Origin: Viola odorata
Taxonomy: Eukaryota; Streptophyta; Magnoliopsida; Malpighiales; Violaceae
DNA: 64,000 nucleotides
Assembly (NCBI GenBank): GCA_963691705.1
Contig: OY829544.1
Coordinates: forward strand, 3,851,501-3,915,500
Direction of reading: 5' to 3'
The notes beneath the pieces were generated by a model. It saw nothing but the letters and a program-made list of their open reading frames with translations. It was not told the DNA's origin and did not search any database. A program made the translations under genes and the position numbers. The stretch's first letter is position 1, and every line of letters begins with the position of its first letter. Of this stretch, positions 45,245-58,271 are shown one piece after another.

Positions 45245-48200
45245 CAAATTTCTATATTCTTTTAACTTTACCTACCTTAATGGCCCAATTGAAAGTGATC
45301 TAAATGGGCCTGATTGAAAGTGGGCTTCCACTATTTTAAAAGTATATAATGATAGACTGTTAGAATGAAGGAAAATAGAGTAATTTTGAATAATAAAATT
45401 GATATATTTTAAAATTATATAATTATAATCATAAGAATAATAATAAAAAGAAATGATAAAGAAATAAAAGTAAATTGGTAATTTTTCTTCTCTAATGGAA
45501 AGGAATAGTGCTAAATAGTGTAGAATATTTATTTTTATTCATCGTACATTTATTTTACACCCCAATTATTTTGGTCTAGGTTCTCTAGAATCGGCACAGG
45601 GTTAGAATGCAGTTTGCTTTATTCAAATACTTGTGAAATTGTGATGTTAGGTTTATTTTTGAATTCAATGTCCAAGGCTTCATAATATCCCACGTTCGAT
45701 TCTCGTGATATACACGTCCTTTTCTAGCAGATAGTGATTGATCAAATAATGACCAAAATACTTGCCAAACACGAAAAAAAGGTAAAAATGAAATTACATA
45801 TTCTGCCCTACCATGTTTCTTCACTCTTTCTAGTAGCTCCGCATTATGTTCCCTAGTTCTTTTATTATGTTAGTAATTTTAATTTTTTTTCAATTTCATC
45901 CGATAATTTCCGCTTTTTTTTCTCTATAGAAAACTGATCTCGTTTGAACTTCGCTGTTTTTTATTTCATTCTCCATGCTCAAATGGGAAGTAGAATGCAT
46001 CGACGACGCTCCGTTTGTCAGAAGATGAATCTAACGCTCCGGAAATGCTGTCGGCGAACAAAACTACAGTTTGTCAAAGCCGAGTGGGACCCACCCATTC
46101 TTCTTTCTCCCCTACTACTTTGGCGCTTTTTTATTTTGTTCGCAAAAACCTTTTGTCTCCCTTCCTTCCTCCACTGCCTGCCAAGAACCCACCGACTGTT
46201 CCGGCCCCATCTAGCCACCCAACCCAACCCAACGTCTACAACGTAACATTAGTTGCTCTCATCGTTTGAATATAGAGGTGTTGTGTTTTTTCCACACCAA
46301 TAGAGAAATCGGGCATCCAAGCTTTCACCCCCACACAACTCCTTTTTTATTAAAAAGAACACCGATTTCCATTATTTTGTATAAAATACTTAATTTAGTG
46401 CGTATTTTGGTTGAGATATCTACGTAATTTGAAAACTAGAGGAATCTAATTCAATTACTCGTGATAGAGCTTTAAAATCTTGAAATGTGAAATCAAAATA
46501 GTTCGATGAAAATATTTTATTTTTTAATGAGTTAATCAGATACAAACGAAACTAACACTAGTTTGTTATTACATTTTAGAACTAAAAGTAAACTAGCAAT
46601 GAAAAGAAGAGTGCTACTGTGTTAGTGCGCGACAGCAAGAGCAGTTTTTCCACACTCCACGGAGAGGAAAAACACTGTAACAAGGCAACGGAAGCGTGTT
46701 GTCAAAACTTAAAAACCTACAAAAACAGCCATCTTTGGATTCCTATCTGAGATCACGCAATCATCCGCGCAACAAAGCCGTATTTTTTACGACATTATCT
46801 CATCTCTTCGCCGTAGGAAGTTTACTTTCTTAATTTCAATTATTGGAATGGGCCCTTCTCATAGAGTGAACTGCTTTCATGGTAGTAATTCTCAGTTGTT
46901 GGAAGTAAAAAACATGTGCATGGAAGTAAAATACTGTATTTAATAAGGGATGGTAACTCACGTGTACCTTTTGAGCACCCAATTAACCTCTCCAGCTTAA
47001 GTTTGACCGTTCAATGCACACATTTAATTGTCCTGTCCGTGATCGTTTATATAGTTGAGAGAGGAGGGGACACAATAAATTATCAATTACCTACCGGAAG
47101 TAATTTACCGTCTAATGGAAAAAATTTAAATTCAGAGAAAAAGACAACATTAATAACCACTTAACTTTAAACACTAGAAATAGATGTTTAAATACTCTCA
47201 CATTCGAAAATGATAATAAAATACGAAAAACTTAAAATCTTTTTTTTGGTATTTTGGAGCTGAATTTGGATAATTCGGAACTCGAAACAAGAAGAGGTAT
47301 CTTTGAAATAATTTAATCCTTATTTTATTGTCAATTGATTGTTTGATTATTTAGAAAAAGATGCATTGTATACCAATAAGTTGATCATTCAACAACTTCA
47401 AAATATAAAATCCCGTTGTGAACAATTGTAAATTTTAATTTTTAATTTTTAATTAGTTTTTTAATAAAATTATTAATTGCTCCTGAGCTCGAGGTCCTAG
47501 CTTCATCACCGTATATGTTCCACATCAACCCTATGCAAAGAAGATACATCATAGTCCAGAAAACTAAAGAATAGCTATGGTATGATGTGTAGTCACCTGG
47601 TTTTAGTTGTTGCATCATGCTTGGAACCAAATTTAATGGCATCAAAACCAATTTGGGGAGAAGTTGTTTCCTTCTCTCTTATTTCCCTGTATGGCTCAAT
47701 CGAGTCCACTCCATGCCGACCAAATTTCCGAGGTAGGGATCCGTTTGGCACACTAATCAACAAATCAATTCATCCCCTAATAACTAATAAGCTTGTCATT
47801 GTGCATAACCGTGTAGATAAGGTTGTACCAGATGTTACAAAATCTCATAAAATTATCATAAATTCATAATGTTAAAAATTAACTTATCTAAAAAGAATAG
47901 TAGTATTAAAGAGTAGTAATTAGGGGGAAAACCAGTAAAATTCTAGTATCATATGTGCTTGTAATATTTTAACGATAGACTTTACCATCATGTGAGTACA
48001 CCGCAAACTTTCTCATTTTTTTAAGATTAAATTTATCATTTTTTCAAAACCGAAAGAATTACCTACAATGCGATCATTGATTCGAAGAGCCCGCCTTGCC
48101 CATTGGACAATGGAATGAACTAGCTGAATGATGAGCGGGTTTGGGTCCCTTTGGAAACAATTCTACAAATAATTATACTATATATGAATTGAATTGGAAA

Positions 48201-50751
48201 GTTAATTAGTGAAATAATTTGATACTTCTTACAGTATGTAGTAATTTGATAATTTTATTTATATTGTTTATTAATTGTTACTTTTTAAATTACCTATCTA
48301 AATTTTTAACAATTATTGTATTTCGTATCCACTCGTATTTGTATATATCTATGCTTCCTAACAATAATGGTAGTACCGTAGTAGTAGCCACTGGCTGCGG
48401 TCTGCGGTGGTTTGAGACTAGGGAAGACAAAGACTACTCGGAAAAGGCGACTTTAGGGGGAAAACACACATCGACATCCATGGCTGATGGCTCACCAATG
48501 CTTTGCCCCCACCTCCCTCTTCTCCCCTTTTAATGAAGTACCAATAAATTAAATGTTACCAGTAACCAAGTGTGACGACAAACGTATAATATTAATATGT
48601 TCAATTTGTCTTTTTGTTAAAAAATTGGTATTTTTAATTATCTGGAAATGAATTCATGACCTATCGTGATAAAAATAACATATATTAACCGATATGTTCA
48701 TTTAAAATATATTTAATTTCAGAGATATATATATATATATATATGTATACCAATATTTAATTTCTTTGATGTTCATTCTTTTTTCAAAATTTTAATTTAA
48801 TTTCTTAGAACTATTTTGTTATAAGTAATTATTTGACATCCCCATATGCATCTTTTTTTTTTACACACTGCCGGAGAAGAAAAGTTGGGGTCAAATTATA
48901 CAAATAATGTAAAAATGTTAGAGGATCATTTATATAACTTTTTTGGAGGGCATTTATATAAATACTTTTTAATAAAATGATGAAATATAAGGATATGAAA
49001 ATTGAAATTTTCAGAAAATTTGTAGGTAAATCTAGAAAATGTGGGGTTGCAGCATCGTTGCCACCGACAAACGTATATGAAAGATTTTGCGCAACTAATT
49101 TACGCGATCAATATGAATAGTTTGATACTCTCATATTCTAATTAATTTTAAGTAAACAATAAAAGTTAACTCTGTTCACACCTATTTTTACTTCTTTTTT
49201 TTTTTTTTGGAAAGGAAAAAGTAAGAAGATACGAAACAGACCTAACCTTCTTTAGGTCCGATTTTTGACTTTGAAGGACTGATGTGGTTGGAGCTAAACT
49301 AGTGATATTGTAACGGAAGAATATGGTTTAAATTAGTGGTGAAGAGTGTGAAAGATCTCTAAGAGCCGATAAGTTTAAATCTAAGAAGATGATGATCATG
49401 ATTCATGAGTAATAAATGTAGGATGATTTTATTGGATAGAATTGAAATTGAGAAATGGGTTTTTGTCTGGGAGTGCGTGGTGGGTCTATGTGTTATAATT
49501 AACAAAATAGATTTAAATCCCAATTATGGTTTAGTAGTATGCTTTTTTAATTATAGAGAATCTCTTTTATCAGACTTTTTAAATACAATGGAAACTAATG
49601 GTTGGCTGCTCGTCATTTTCACGCAGAGGTGGTGGTTGCCTAAAATAAAATAAGTGCAGCAATCACAAGGATTTATTTATTTATTTCACACCTCTTTTTT
49701 CTTTAATAAATTAACTAGTATTCATTCCCACTCTTTTCCATTAATGCTCCTCTGCTCCAGAGAGAGGTTGTTTTTATAGGGATCTGAGTTCTGAACGTTT
49801 GTTGATAATAAAATATTAATAGAATTCATGTTCTGTTCGGAGAATTCGAGTTTGAATCCCTGCTGAACAAAAAAAAGAGACATGATCAAAGTCCCAAAAA
49901 CCCAGAAAACAAAATCTAAGACCTGATGATGAAGACGAGAGTATATAGATAAAATAAGGAATGCTTTAAGGCAAGCACCTGAAACTGTAAGTTGTGCATA
50001 ATAATGTGAAAAATCAGGGGCGCACGTGCGCATCACAAGCAGATTTTGTACATAATTTGGGAGAGGGGAGCCCAGGCGAGATCAACCAAAAAAACCAACC
50101 GGGGACCAGAAACTACAGTAGTTGCCTAGCTCACCTGCTACCAAAAATTTAAAACAAAATTACTATATATGTCTTTTGTTGCCATATTTCTCACCAACAA
50201 TTCTCCAAAACTTTCGACATTAACAAATTAACCATAATGGATTTATAACGAGTACTGGAGTAGAAGTGAGTTTAATAAAAAATACTAGATATGCAGCTGT
50301 GTCAAATTTACGAAAGAGAGCTTCAAATGTTTACCATCCTTACGGATACCGTGGATGGTGAAAAAAAAGAAAGTGACCAGTGATAAATGATGATGGTGGT
50401 GTTTCTCAGTTTCCTATGTGGGAAAGGAGATAAAATCCAAACTCATGAGTTTGCTTGCAGCTCAAGAAGAAGCTCTTTTTAAGGCCTTCTGACCCCAACA
50501 GTACAATTCATCAGCAACAATCCCAAATATTCATCAATTTAATTTAAATTCACAATATTAATACGTACTGATATCAAATTAAAGGAGAAATAATCGATCG
50601 ATCAAGCATTGCTCATTAATAGAATTAGGCAGAGATTAAATTATATGACTCTCATAGTTAATTATAATCACAATTATGATAATTAATAATAATAATAATA
50701 ACAATAACAGATACTAAAATATATATAAGAAAATTAATAATAATTCAAAAA
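45245..50751. other. Gene-poor 5.5-kb spacer
   Basis: AT-rich DNA without a supported gene on either strand. Open frames of up to about 100 codons lack recognisable motifs. An (AT) run lies at about 48726-48745. The last part before 50752 is probably the LSH 3' UTR, with an AT-trinucleotide run near 50688. Confidence 0.5.
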
Positions 50752-51447
50752 CTATACTGTTGTAGTGGCAACAACAACAGCACCAGTAACACTATCTCCA
50801 CCACCACTACCTCCCTCTCGATCACCGCCAGGTCCGCCGGAGGAGCCTCCTCCCCCCTCCGCGCTATGATTGGGCGCAACAGACACACTCGTCGAACCAA
50901 CCACAACAGCACCAGCTGCCCGTTTTCTCTTCTTCTTCTCGTACGGTATCCCTCTCGCTTTCGCCTGCCCTTCCCTCACCTCCCTCAAGTAAATCCTGAC
51001 CGCTCGTGCCCCGAAAGGGTTCGATTCTGGCCGTCCACCGTTTTCTTCATACGCTGCTCTCAACCGTCCGATTAGCGCGTCCAAACTGCCCCACGCTTGC
51101 TTGAGCGGGCAGGAGCAGGGGGCAGGCGGGTTCGGGTGTCCGAAATACGGGCAGCCCGTTACGTGGACTTTGGTTTTTCCGAATTGATCCAGATATTTTA
51201 AGAATTCGATCACGTGCGCACCACTGCAACGCGCCAGAGTTAATGGGGGCTTGTGATTCTTTAAGTATTGCAAGAAAGTGTTCCAATCTCTCCTCTTTTG
51301 GGACTCGTACCGGCTGGGCGGAGCTGGCGGAGATGAGGCTTCCCCTTGCTGTTGGGGCGCGGATGACGATCCTGTTGGTGCTGATGGATCACCCGGTTCT
51401 CCATTGTTCGGGCCGGGCGGACCAGACCCTCCTGATGCGGACTCCAT
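50752..51447 (-). CDS. LSH/ALOG-domain transcription factor (LSH5/6-like)
   Basis: A plant-specific nuclear DNA-binding protein of the ALOG (LIGHT-DEPENDENT SHORT HYPOCOTYLS / G1) family, which regulates organ boundaries and growth. It is a single exon of 231 residues, as usual for the family. A low-complexity N-terminus precedes the ALOG domain at about 45-172 ([80 protein letters not shown]). A zinc-ribbon insert with H95, C99, C111 and C113 is visible, followed by the nuclear localisation signal KKKRKR at 171-176. The C-terminus is glycine-rich and ends [21 protein letters not shown] and [17 protein letters not shown] suggest the LSH5/LSH6 subgroup. The ATG at 51447 is the only in-frame ATG before the domain. 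Confidence 0.95.
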   Translation of the reverse strand: MESASGGSGPPGPNNGEPGDPSAPTGSSSAPQQQGEASSPPAPPSRYESQKRRDWNTFLQYLKNHKPPLTLARCSGAHVIEFLKYLDQFGKTKVHVTGCPYFGHPNPPAPCSCPLKQAWGSLDALIGRLRAAYEENGGRPESNPFGARAVRIYLREVREGQAKARGIPYEKKKRKRAAGAVVVGSTSVSVAPNHSAEGGGGSSGGPGGDREGGSGGGDSVTGAVVVATTTV

Positions 51448-51639
51448 GTAATTAAGCAACAAGAAGCAAGAAAGAAGAATCTATTTCTGGGAACAGTGAT
51501 GTTGACTTAAGGATGGAGAGTGAATTGGTGTTTCATGTTCAAAGTTTTTGAAAATAATTGTTGTTGATGGAGGAGTGGATCTTTCTTTCGATCACGGGAA
51601 ATAGATTGGGTTTTTTTTTATTGGTGAGAAGAAAAAACA

Positions 51640-51720
51640 AAAAAAAAAAAGAGAGAGAGAAGGGAGAAGAAGAGAAGCGTAGAGAGATGAAGAGAGAGAG
51701 GAGGAGAAAAAAAAGAAATG
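51640..51720 (-). promoter_or_regulatory. CT-rich 5' leader of the LSH gene
   Basis: The + strand shows a long purine run (GAGAGAGAGAAGGGAG, then AGAGAGATGAAGAGAGAG), so the LSH sense strand has a CT tract about 200-270 bases before the ATG. GA/CT tracts in leaders of plant developmental genes can bind BPC/GAGA factors. This is an inference from composition only. Confidence 0.4.
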
Positions 51721-51815
51721 TATAGTATAGAGAGTATTTTTTGAGTGTGTGTACTGTGTAGTGTTTGGTGATGGGACGTAAAAAGAGATGCAATGGGTGA
51801 ATGGGACTCACTCAC

Positions 51816-54530
51816 TCTTCCATCTACACGAGCCTAACACTCCTTCTTTCCTTTTCTTTCTTTCGTCCTCACTTTTTTTTTTATATTTTTATTTAGTTTT
51901 GCCGAAGAAATACATGAAAATTTACTTCAATTTACCAAGAATTAATAAAAACGAACAGAGGGAGCAGTAAACTTACCTCATTTAACAGTAATTCTGTTCT
52001 ACAAGGATGGACCTTCCACTACAATTTTGTCATTTTGTAGACTCCATTAGGGTGAAAATGTCACTTATAATGCTGGTAAATAATGGTAGTTTTAGGGTCT
52101 GAGGATTTTTCACCGATTCACATGGTGGCCCCAATTTTTTACTGTTCACCACCGGCGGCCCCTCATGGCCCCAGTTTTTATCACTCTAGTCTTTGTTCAC
52201 ATGGCTATCACCTGCGCGTACATGGCTCGCACAACGGGACCCACTCGGGTAACGGACCATTGATGCGCGTGGATGACACGGTTGGTTTTGGTGCGTTGGT
52301 TCATTTGGTGGTGGTGGTGGATCCGGTGGCAATTAATGACGGGGCCCATTAAGGTCAAATGTACGCTTTTTCTTTCTTTTTAATTTAATTTTAGTTATTT
52401 TTATTGTTTCCTTCAGTTTTTTTTCCATGCGGCAAGCCCACCCATCACTTCACATAAAATGACACTATCCATTTTAAGCCGAAAACTCATACCAATTTTA
52501 TCAAAAAGACATCAAAAAGACGTTTTATATTTATTTTTTATTTTTCTTATCTTACCCATTTTGAACTTTAATTTTCACAACCTAACAAATACTTCAATTT
52601 TTTTGTTTGCTTTTACTCGATGATCAATCAGCGTGTATGCACTTGATAGTACACATTGGGTTCTGTTTGGATCTTTGCTGTTGTAGTTCCTGCTATTTAC
52701 CATTGGTTTTGAAGTGTAGGTTTCTTTGTTAATTTAATGAAGATTTTCTGATTATTTATGAAAACTATATTCCCAGTAAGACACCTAATTAAGAGATGTA
52801 GAAAATATGCCACATCTAATTAAGAGTATGGTGTTAAACTGTTTCTTCTTTTTTGGCTAACTAGACATTGGCTTGAGTTTTTTTTTCATTAATAAAATAA
52901 AGAAAATGTCCTTAAAATCATTATTTCAAGTTATACGGAAGAAAAACAATAAAAAATGTTTCATATACTAAGTGATTAGAAAATTTTGGAGGACGAGGCT
53001 TCCGTCCACTATTAAATTAGATTTTAAGTTCGAACATAAATCTATACATGAATGATTAAAACATTATTATGAAATTACAAAATCTCATTACTCCTTTACA
53101 TTATGAAATATTGTATTTTGATTTTTTGAGTCTTAGACCTATAATAGGTATAAATTATTAACATTAGGGACCGAATTAATCATTTCTAAACTCTACATGC
53201 TCGATAAAACAAATATATATATAAATGTCTAAAATGTGTGATTCTTTAAAATTTGTTTTAGGGGGGAAAGTGAATATATTTAAGTTGGCATGAATTATTT
53301 AACCGGATGCTTAAGTGGCAATGGCATTACTCCCATATAAGGGAAGTCTTGCTTCGTTTTTACGCTTTACTGATTGACAGATGACAAGACTCGTCGAACA
53401 CGACACCGTACTGTAAGAAATCAAAAGTTTTTTCCTTTATTAATTGGTATCAAATCTCCGCCTCCGGAGCCTGTCGGCAGTCCGAACCTACTCTACCTTG
53501 TTTAAATCCAGTTTACCTCCCGGCCCGGCCCAATAGATATAGTGATGAATGTTTATTTATTTTTTATAAGATATATGTGGTTTTTTTTATAAAAATTGAG
53601 AGCGTTTTTTATAAACTGGACAAAAAATGGGTAAGGGATTTGTTTTATTATATGTTTAGCCAAGACTCTAAATTAATGACCTATATAAATAAAAACTCAA
53701 ATTATAATATGTTCCAATAGAGAGAGTATATGTCTTAAAATGTTAAATGTGGAATTTTAAAAGTGCATGAGAAATTGTTAATCGTGACATAGTTGTCAAA
53801 TATAAGGTGTGTTTTTATTTTAGTATCGACGGATTGTCGATCGGTAAATGAAAAAGTACTCCTTTCGTATTCCAATATTTGTCGTTTTTCTACTGAAAAC
53901 GTAGTCCAAATTAATTATCATTTAAAGTGTCGATTACAAAATAACTCTCTCTTCAGTCATAATTACGATTCTTACCATTTCTCATTTTTCCTGTGCAAAG
54001 CCGCCCTATCCTCCATCGTCACAACCAACACAACACATACTTCAATCATAATTACGAATCCTATCGTTTCTCATTTCTCATTTTTCTCATTTTTAAATCA
54101 GCCCAAATGTTATGCTTTGACCATATATAATGGGGAAAAAATGGTATATTATTTTAAAGAATCTTGTTTTTCCCCATAAAATTGATTATCCTGTACAATC
54201 TGATTGATATAAAAATAATAAACATGTCTCCCCTCAATCACATTCTTTTTTCACAAAATATTTTATTAATAATCCAACCAAAAAAGGTGACGTGGTTAAA
54301 CAAGTGCGCTCAATAATAGACACGTCTATGACAAAACACATTAATGACGTAATAATTCGATGGTATTAAGCTATAGACTCGGGTATAAAATTGATCGGTG
54401 ATTGGATTCTTTCTCTAGCAAATATTCTAGCGGTGTGAGACCCTTTATTTCAAGAATAAAAATAAATGAAAAATAAAAACAAAAAATTCCTACGGATATT
54501 AACTTGTACGGGAGCGAGCTATGTAAGGCA
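51816..54530. other. Upstream region of LSH
   Basis: AT-rich sequence; an open frame at 52083-52352 has no family motif. At 53856 a single Stowaway-like half end (CTCCTTTCGTATTCC) appears without a partner. No gene is supported. Confidence 0.4.
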
Positions 54531-54921
54531 TAGTTATTAGAACTGAACCGGACAACGAACCGGAAATAAAAAATTTATAATTCGATCGGATTGTAGATGT
54601 TAAACCGCTCACACATTGAACCGTTCAATCTTAGATGATTGAACCGGCTTGGTCAATATCTGCAATGAGCCGACTCATGCCTATAATGGGCCAGCCCATC
54701 AAGATTTAAAAAAAAAAAAATACCAAAACGATGTCGTTTTGGAGAAAAAACATTGAACTAGTCGGTTCAATCCGGTTCGCCAATTGTATAAAAACCAGCC
54801 GATTCAACCGGTCGAATTCAGTTCGCATACATATCCGGTCAGATAGCTGAATCAAACCGAAAATCTGAAAAAACCCAGTTGAACCGGTCGGATCGGCCAG
54901 TCCGATCCAGTGGTCTTTGTA
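54531..54921. mobile_element. MITE of the CCGAACCG family, copy 3 (inverted)
   Basis: It begins near CATAGTTATTAGAACTGAAC and ends near CCGATCCAGTGGTCTTTG. AAACGATGTCGTTTTGG, AATGGGCCAGCCCATCAA and GGTCAGATAGCTGAATC are the reverse complements of blocks in copies 1 and 2. The terminal repeats have decayed. Confidence 0.65.
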
Positions 54922-55690
54922 TGCGATGCCGTTTTCCGCGCATATATATAAAAAATCGCAGTTCGAGAATAAAATCATAAGCAATTTTTTGCACTCGAAA
55001 GATTATGTTCTACTGGAAGATTTGCAGTAACCCAATCTTAATTAATAATAAGAATATGTTAGAATAATTAAAATGAGGAAGAAATAAATGAAAGTTTTAC
55101 AATTACTAACGAGACATATTTTTTATATATTTATAGCCAATTATTCTTAATGACTCTATTAACTAGAATTAATCAATATTAGTTTTAATTTTTTAATACA
55201 TTGAAAATGATAAAAATAAAATTTCTTAAAGATAAGGAAAAAAAGGTAGGATTTTATTTTATTTTATGAGTATAAAAAACAAGAGAAATAAATGACTTTA
55301 TGTTCTTCCACTCTTGGACCTTGTTTTTCTTTCCAAACTTGGCCTAAAGCCCGAAACTGTTAGTTTGACCGGGTCATCGACTTGAGTTGAGCTCGTCTCT
55401 CCGGCCCATGCTCAACTTCCTTTAATTTTCCCGTCTAAGTAAAAATGAATGTACAAAAAAACTTGCCCTTCAAAAATTGCTCTTAATCCATTTTTCGAAT
55501 ATTTTTTGTATGTATTTTTAGTCAATTACTCTTAATGACTCTTTTTAATAGAATCAATCAACATTAATTTTATTTTTTTAATACATTGGAAATAATTAAA
55601 ACGATAAATTTTTAAGGACAGAAAAAAAGTTAAAAAGTCATTTCTTAAAAGACAGAGGGAGTTTTATTGAGTGATATCAAAATTAGCAAA
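54922..55690. other. Spacer
   Basis: AT-rich; two diverged copies of a segment (TTTATAGCCAATTATTCTTA at about 55131, and TAGTCAATTACTCTTAATGA at about 55517) suggest an old small duplication or repeat. No gene. Confidence 0.35.
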
Positions 55691-56290
55691 CTGAAAAGCT
55701 CGTGTTCGACTTAGAGCTTGGACCACCTCCGCGTTGTCCACTTGGACCTGAATCTTGCAAACCCATCCGCCAAGCTTCTTGTAAACCATGCCACACACCT
55801 CATAATTCTGCGTTGTATGCGCTGCAATTCTCCAAGATAGCGGAGAACCCGCCTAACCAATTGCCGAGTGCATTCCTAAAACAGCCCACAGCGGTGGCCT
55901 TATTGATCGAGCTCCTAAGTGCACCGTCGGTATTAAGCACAACAACATCTTGATCGGCAGCTTTCCAACCAATTGGCAAGTCCAAATAACCCATCACGGT
56001 ACCTTTAGAATTATTAAGGGAGTTGTATGCGTGCAAGCACCCTTGAACTGCACTAATAATAGCAGCTGATTTGGAATGAAAAGGCACTCTTTGGTTTTCA
56101 AAAATCCAAGAGTTACGCCATTTCCAGTGCATCCAGAAGCTAAAACCAAATAGAGTGCGCCAGTCAAGACCCTGTAAACGGGCTTAACGCAGATGCAATC
56201 GCGGAGGACATGGGGGCACCGTTTCAGCCTCAATCCCACAGAGGGGACAACGATCTGAGTCTGAAAGATGTCGAAAATGACTAATATCAT
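55691..56290 (-). pseudogene. Relic of a LINE C-terminus (zf-RVT and RNase H)
   Basis: On the minus strand a decayed zinc-finger region (DSDRCPLCGIEAE, about 56250) is followed by MHWKWRNSWIFENQRVPF, DVVVLNTDGALRSS (RNase H first catalytic Asp), GNWLGGFSAILENCSAYNAE and further RNase H-like residues. No reverse transcriptase is present. The arrangement matches the ends of the LINE at 28.3-32.5 kb and the relic at 4.3 kb, but it is a separate insertion. Confidence 0.8.
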
Positions 56291-58271
56291 AAGAAACTCT
56301 TTTTTTTTTTCTTTGGTAATATCTTTCGTTGGATTATTATATTAGGTATCGATTATTTTTTAAATTAGTTTTTTTTTAAAGAAAAAAAAGAAACAAATAT
56401 ATATACTTATCTCTTGTTGGGGAAGTATTGGTGAAGTTCTTGTTGTGTTGTGCCCATTTAAAATTTGGATAGGCTCAATTAGCTGATGTATTTATAAATC
56501 GCTTGTAAGCGAAAGGTACTTATCTGAATATCGTGGGACAATGCTTGCTTGCAACCTAGGAAGATAACACCATTTTCATTATTGATCACGAATAATGGGG
56601 ACATGATTAATTATTTTAATCATCTGATTAGCTGCGGAGTCTAAATAAAAAGTTTTATTTACAAAATATTGCGGGAGAATTGAAAATGGTAGTGTGGCTA
56701 CAGATCTAATCTAATGCACTAATGGTCCTTTAATTTCTCAAGTACCCTACAGATTTATGGATATATTATATAGTGGTTTGCTTAGATAGGTATGAGCCAC
56801 CACCACCGTATGGATTCGTTTTAATCATCCATTTTTTCAAGCAATCAAAGCTAGCAAAAGGAAATAAACTCTTTTTTAGTGGTATAAAAATCAAAATTAT
56901 TAAACAGAGACTCAAGCTTAATAATATAAAAACCCAGAATTGAATAGTACACATCAGCTTAAAAATGCCACTCACCATAACCTATTTTGCACGCAAGTTC
57001 TAGTTTCCTAACTTTAAATCATACCCTAGAGTGGAAAGAAATGGGCCCAAGCCCATTGATAAGTTCTGTAGGCCCACATTCCAATCCCATTCGCCGATCA
57101 TTGATAAGTTCGAACCACAGTGGGCTGGACGCGCGGGTGTGCGAGCTTTTCTTTTCTTTTCCTTTGTGTCACGTCCTTTTAATTATGGTCTCCCTAAACT
57201 TGAGATTAAAGCAATTCAAAAATAGTGTAGTAGTGGTAGCAGTAGCACCAGTAGTTGGTTTAGTTTTTGCATTCAGGTACCTAACTAAACTATGTGACAT
57301 GCACCAAACAAACAAAGTGCTAATTTACTTGCAAGTGATAATTATAATTAATATCAAAACCTTGTTTTGGATAACTGAATTAACAAGAAAACACTTGAAA
57401 TTTTTAAGTGGTGGGTGGCTAACGACCTTCTACTCACTTAGTTTTGACCCCACCCCCCTTTGCCATGTCTCTCTTTTTTTTCTTTTTCTTTTTTATATCT
57501 TTTTGTACTTTAAATATATAATCCGAATAATCTAAATATCTATAACTATAAATAAATATACACGATAATTCTATTTGGAATAGATAATTATTATGTAGTT
57601 TTTGGTTTTATATTGTTTTATTTTGTTATTTTGGTCGAAAAATCTTAGTATTTCGCAACCTACCCGTGTCACTTCTCTTTTTTAATTTAACAAACAAATC
57701 TGATGATTTAGGGTTTCGAATTTGATTGATTAGTAGAAGAATTTCTTTTTTTAGGTAATTTGAGGAATAATATTAAAGTAACCACACACCAAGCAGTGTG
57801 CTAAGAATCCGAAATGAATACTTTGAACATACTACAATTCTTGGGAGGACTACAAAAGGCAAACCCTAGCTAGCTAAAACTCAATTTATCCAAAAGTGGA
57901 TACAGTATGAGGATGCAACCACCTCGATGGAGTAAGGGAAGCGAGGGTTTATCGCTAAACGCCGAGTAACTAGACGAACAAAAACCAAGTGAAACATACA
58001 AGTGATTAGTAGAAGAATGGAGGAGAATTGAAGGAACATATAATATGTAGAAATAAAAAGGTAATTGATTTGAGAGGGAGATTTAATCAGAAAGTTTGGT
58101 GCAAGAAAGCATGCAAACAGCAGAAACTTGTTTGTGATGGATCAACAGATTTCTTTTTTTTTTTTTGAAAATTACAAATCTCCAAACTTCTTCCTCTTAT
58201 AAATTCACTTCAATTCAAGTTAGTAATAGTATTAGCTATTGATCAAAAGAGGATTAGAGGGTTGGTTAATT
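56291..58271. other. Spacer upstream of the TPX2-domain gene
   Basis: AT-rich; no supported gene. The open frames around 57000-57535 show no family motif and look like chance. Confidence 0.4.

Noticed and set aside
46015..46269. 84-codon open frame in the gene-poor spacer
   Set aside because: No family motif and no homologous context; the overlapping frames here are equally long.
53856..53900. Possible Stowaway end (CTCCTTTCGTATTCC)
   Set aside because: I could not find the matching inverted end within a plausible distance, so it is at most a fragment.
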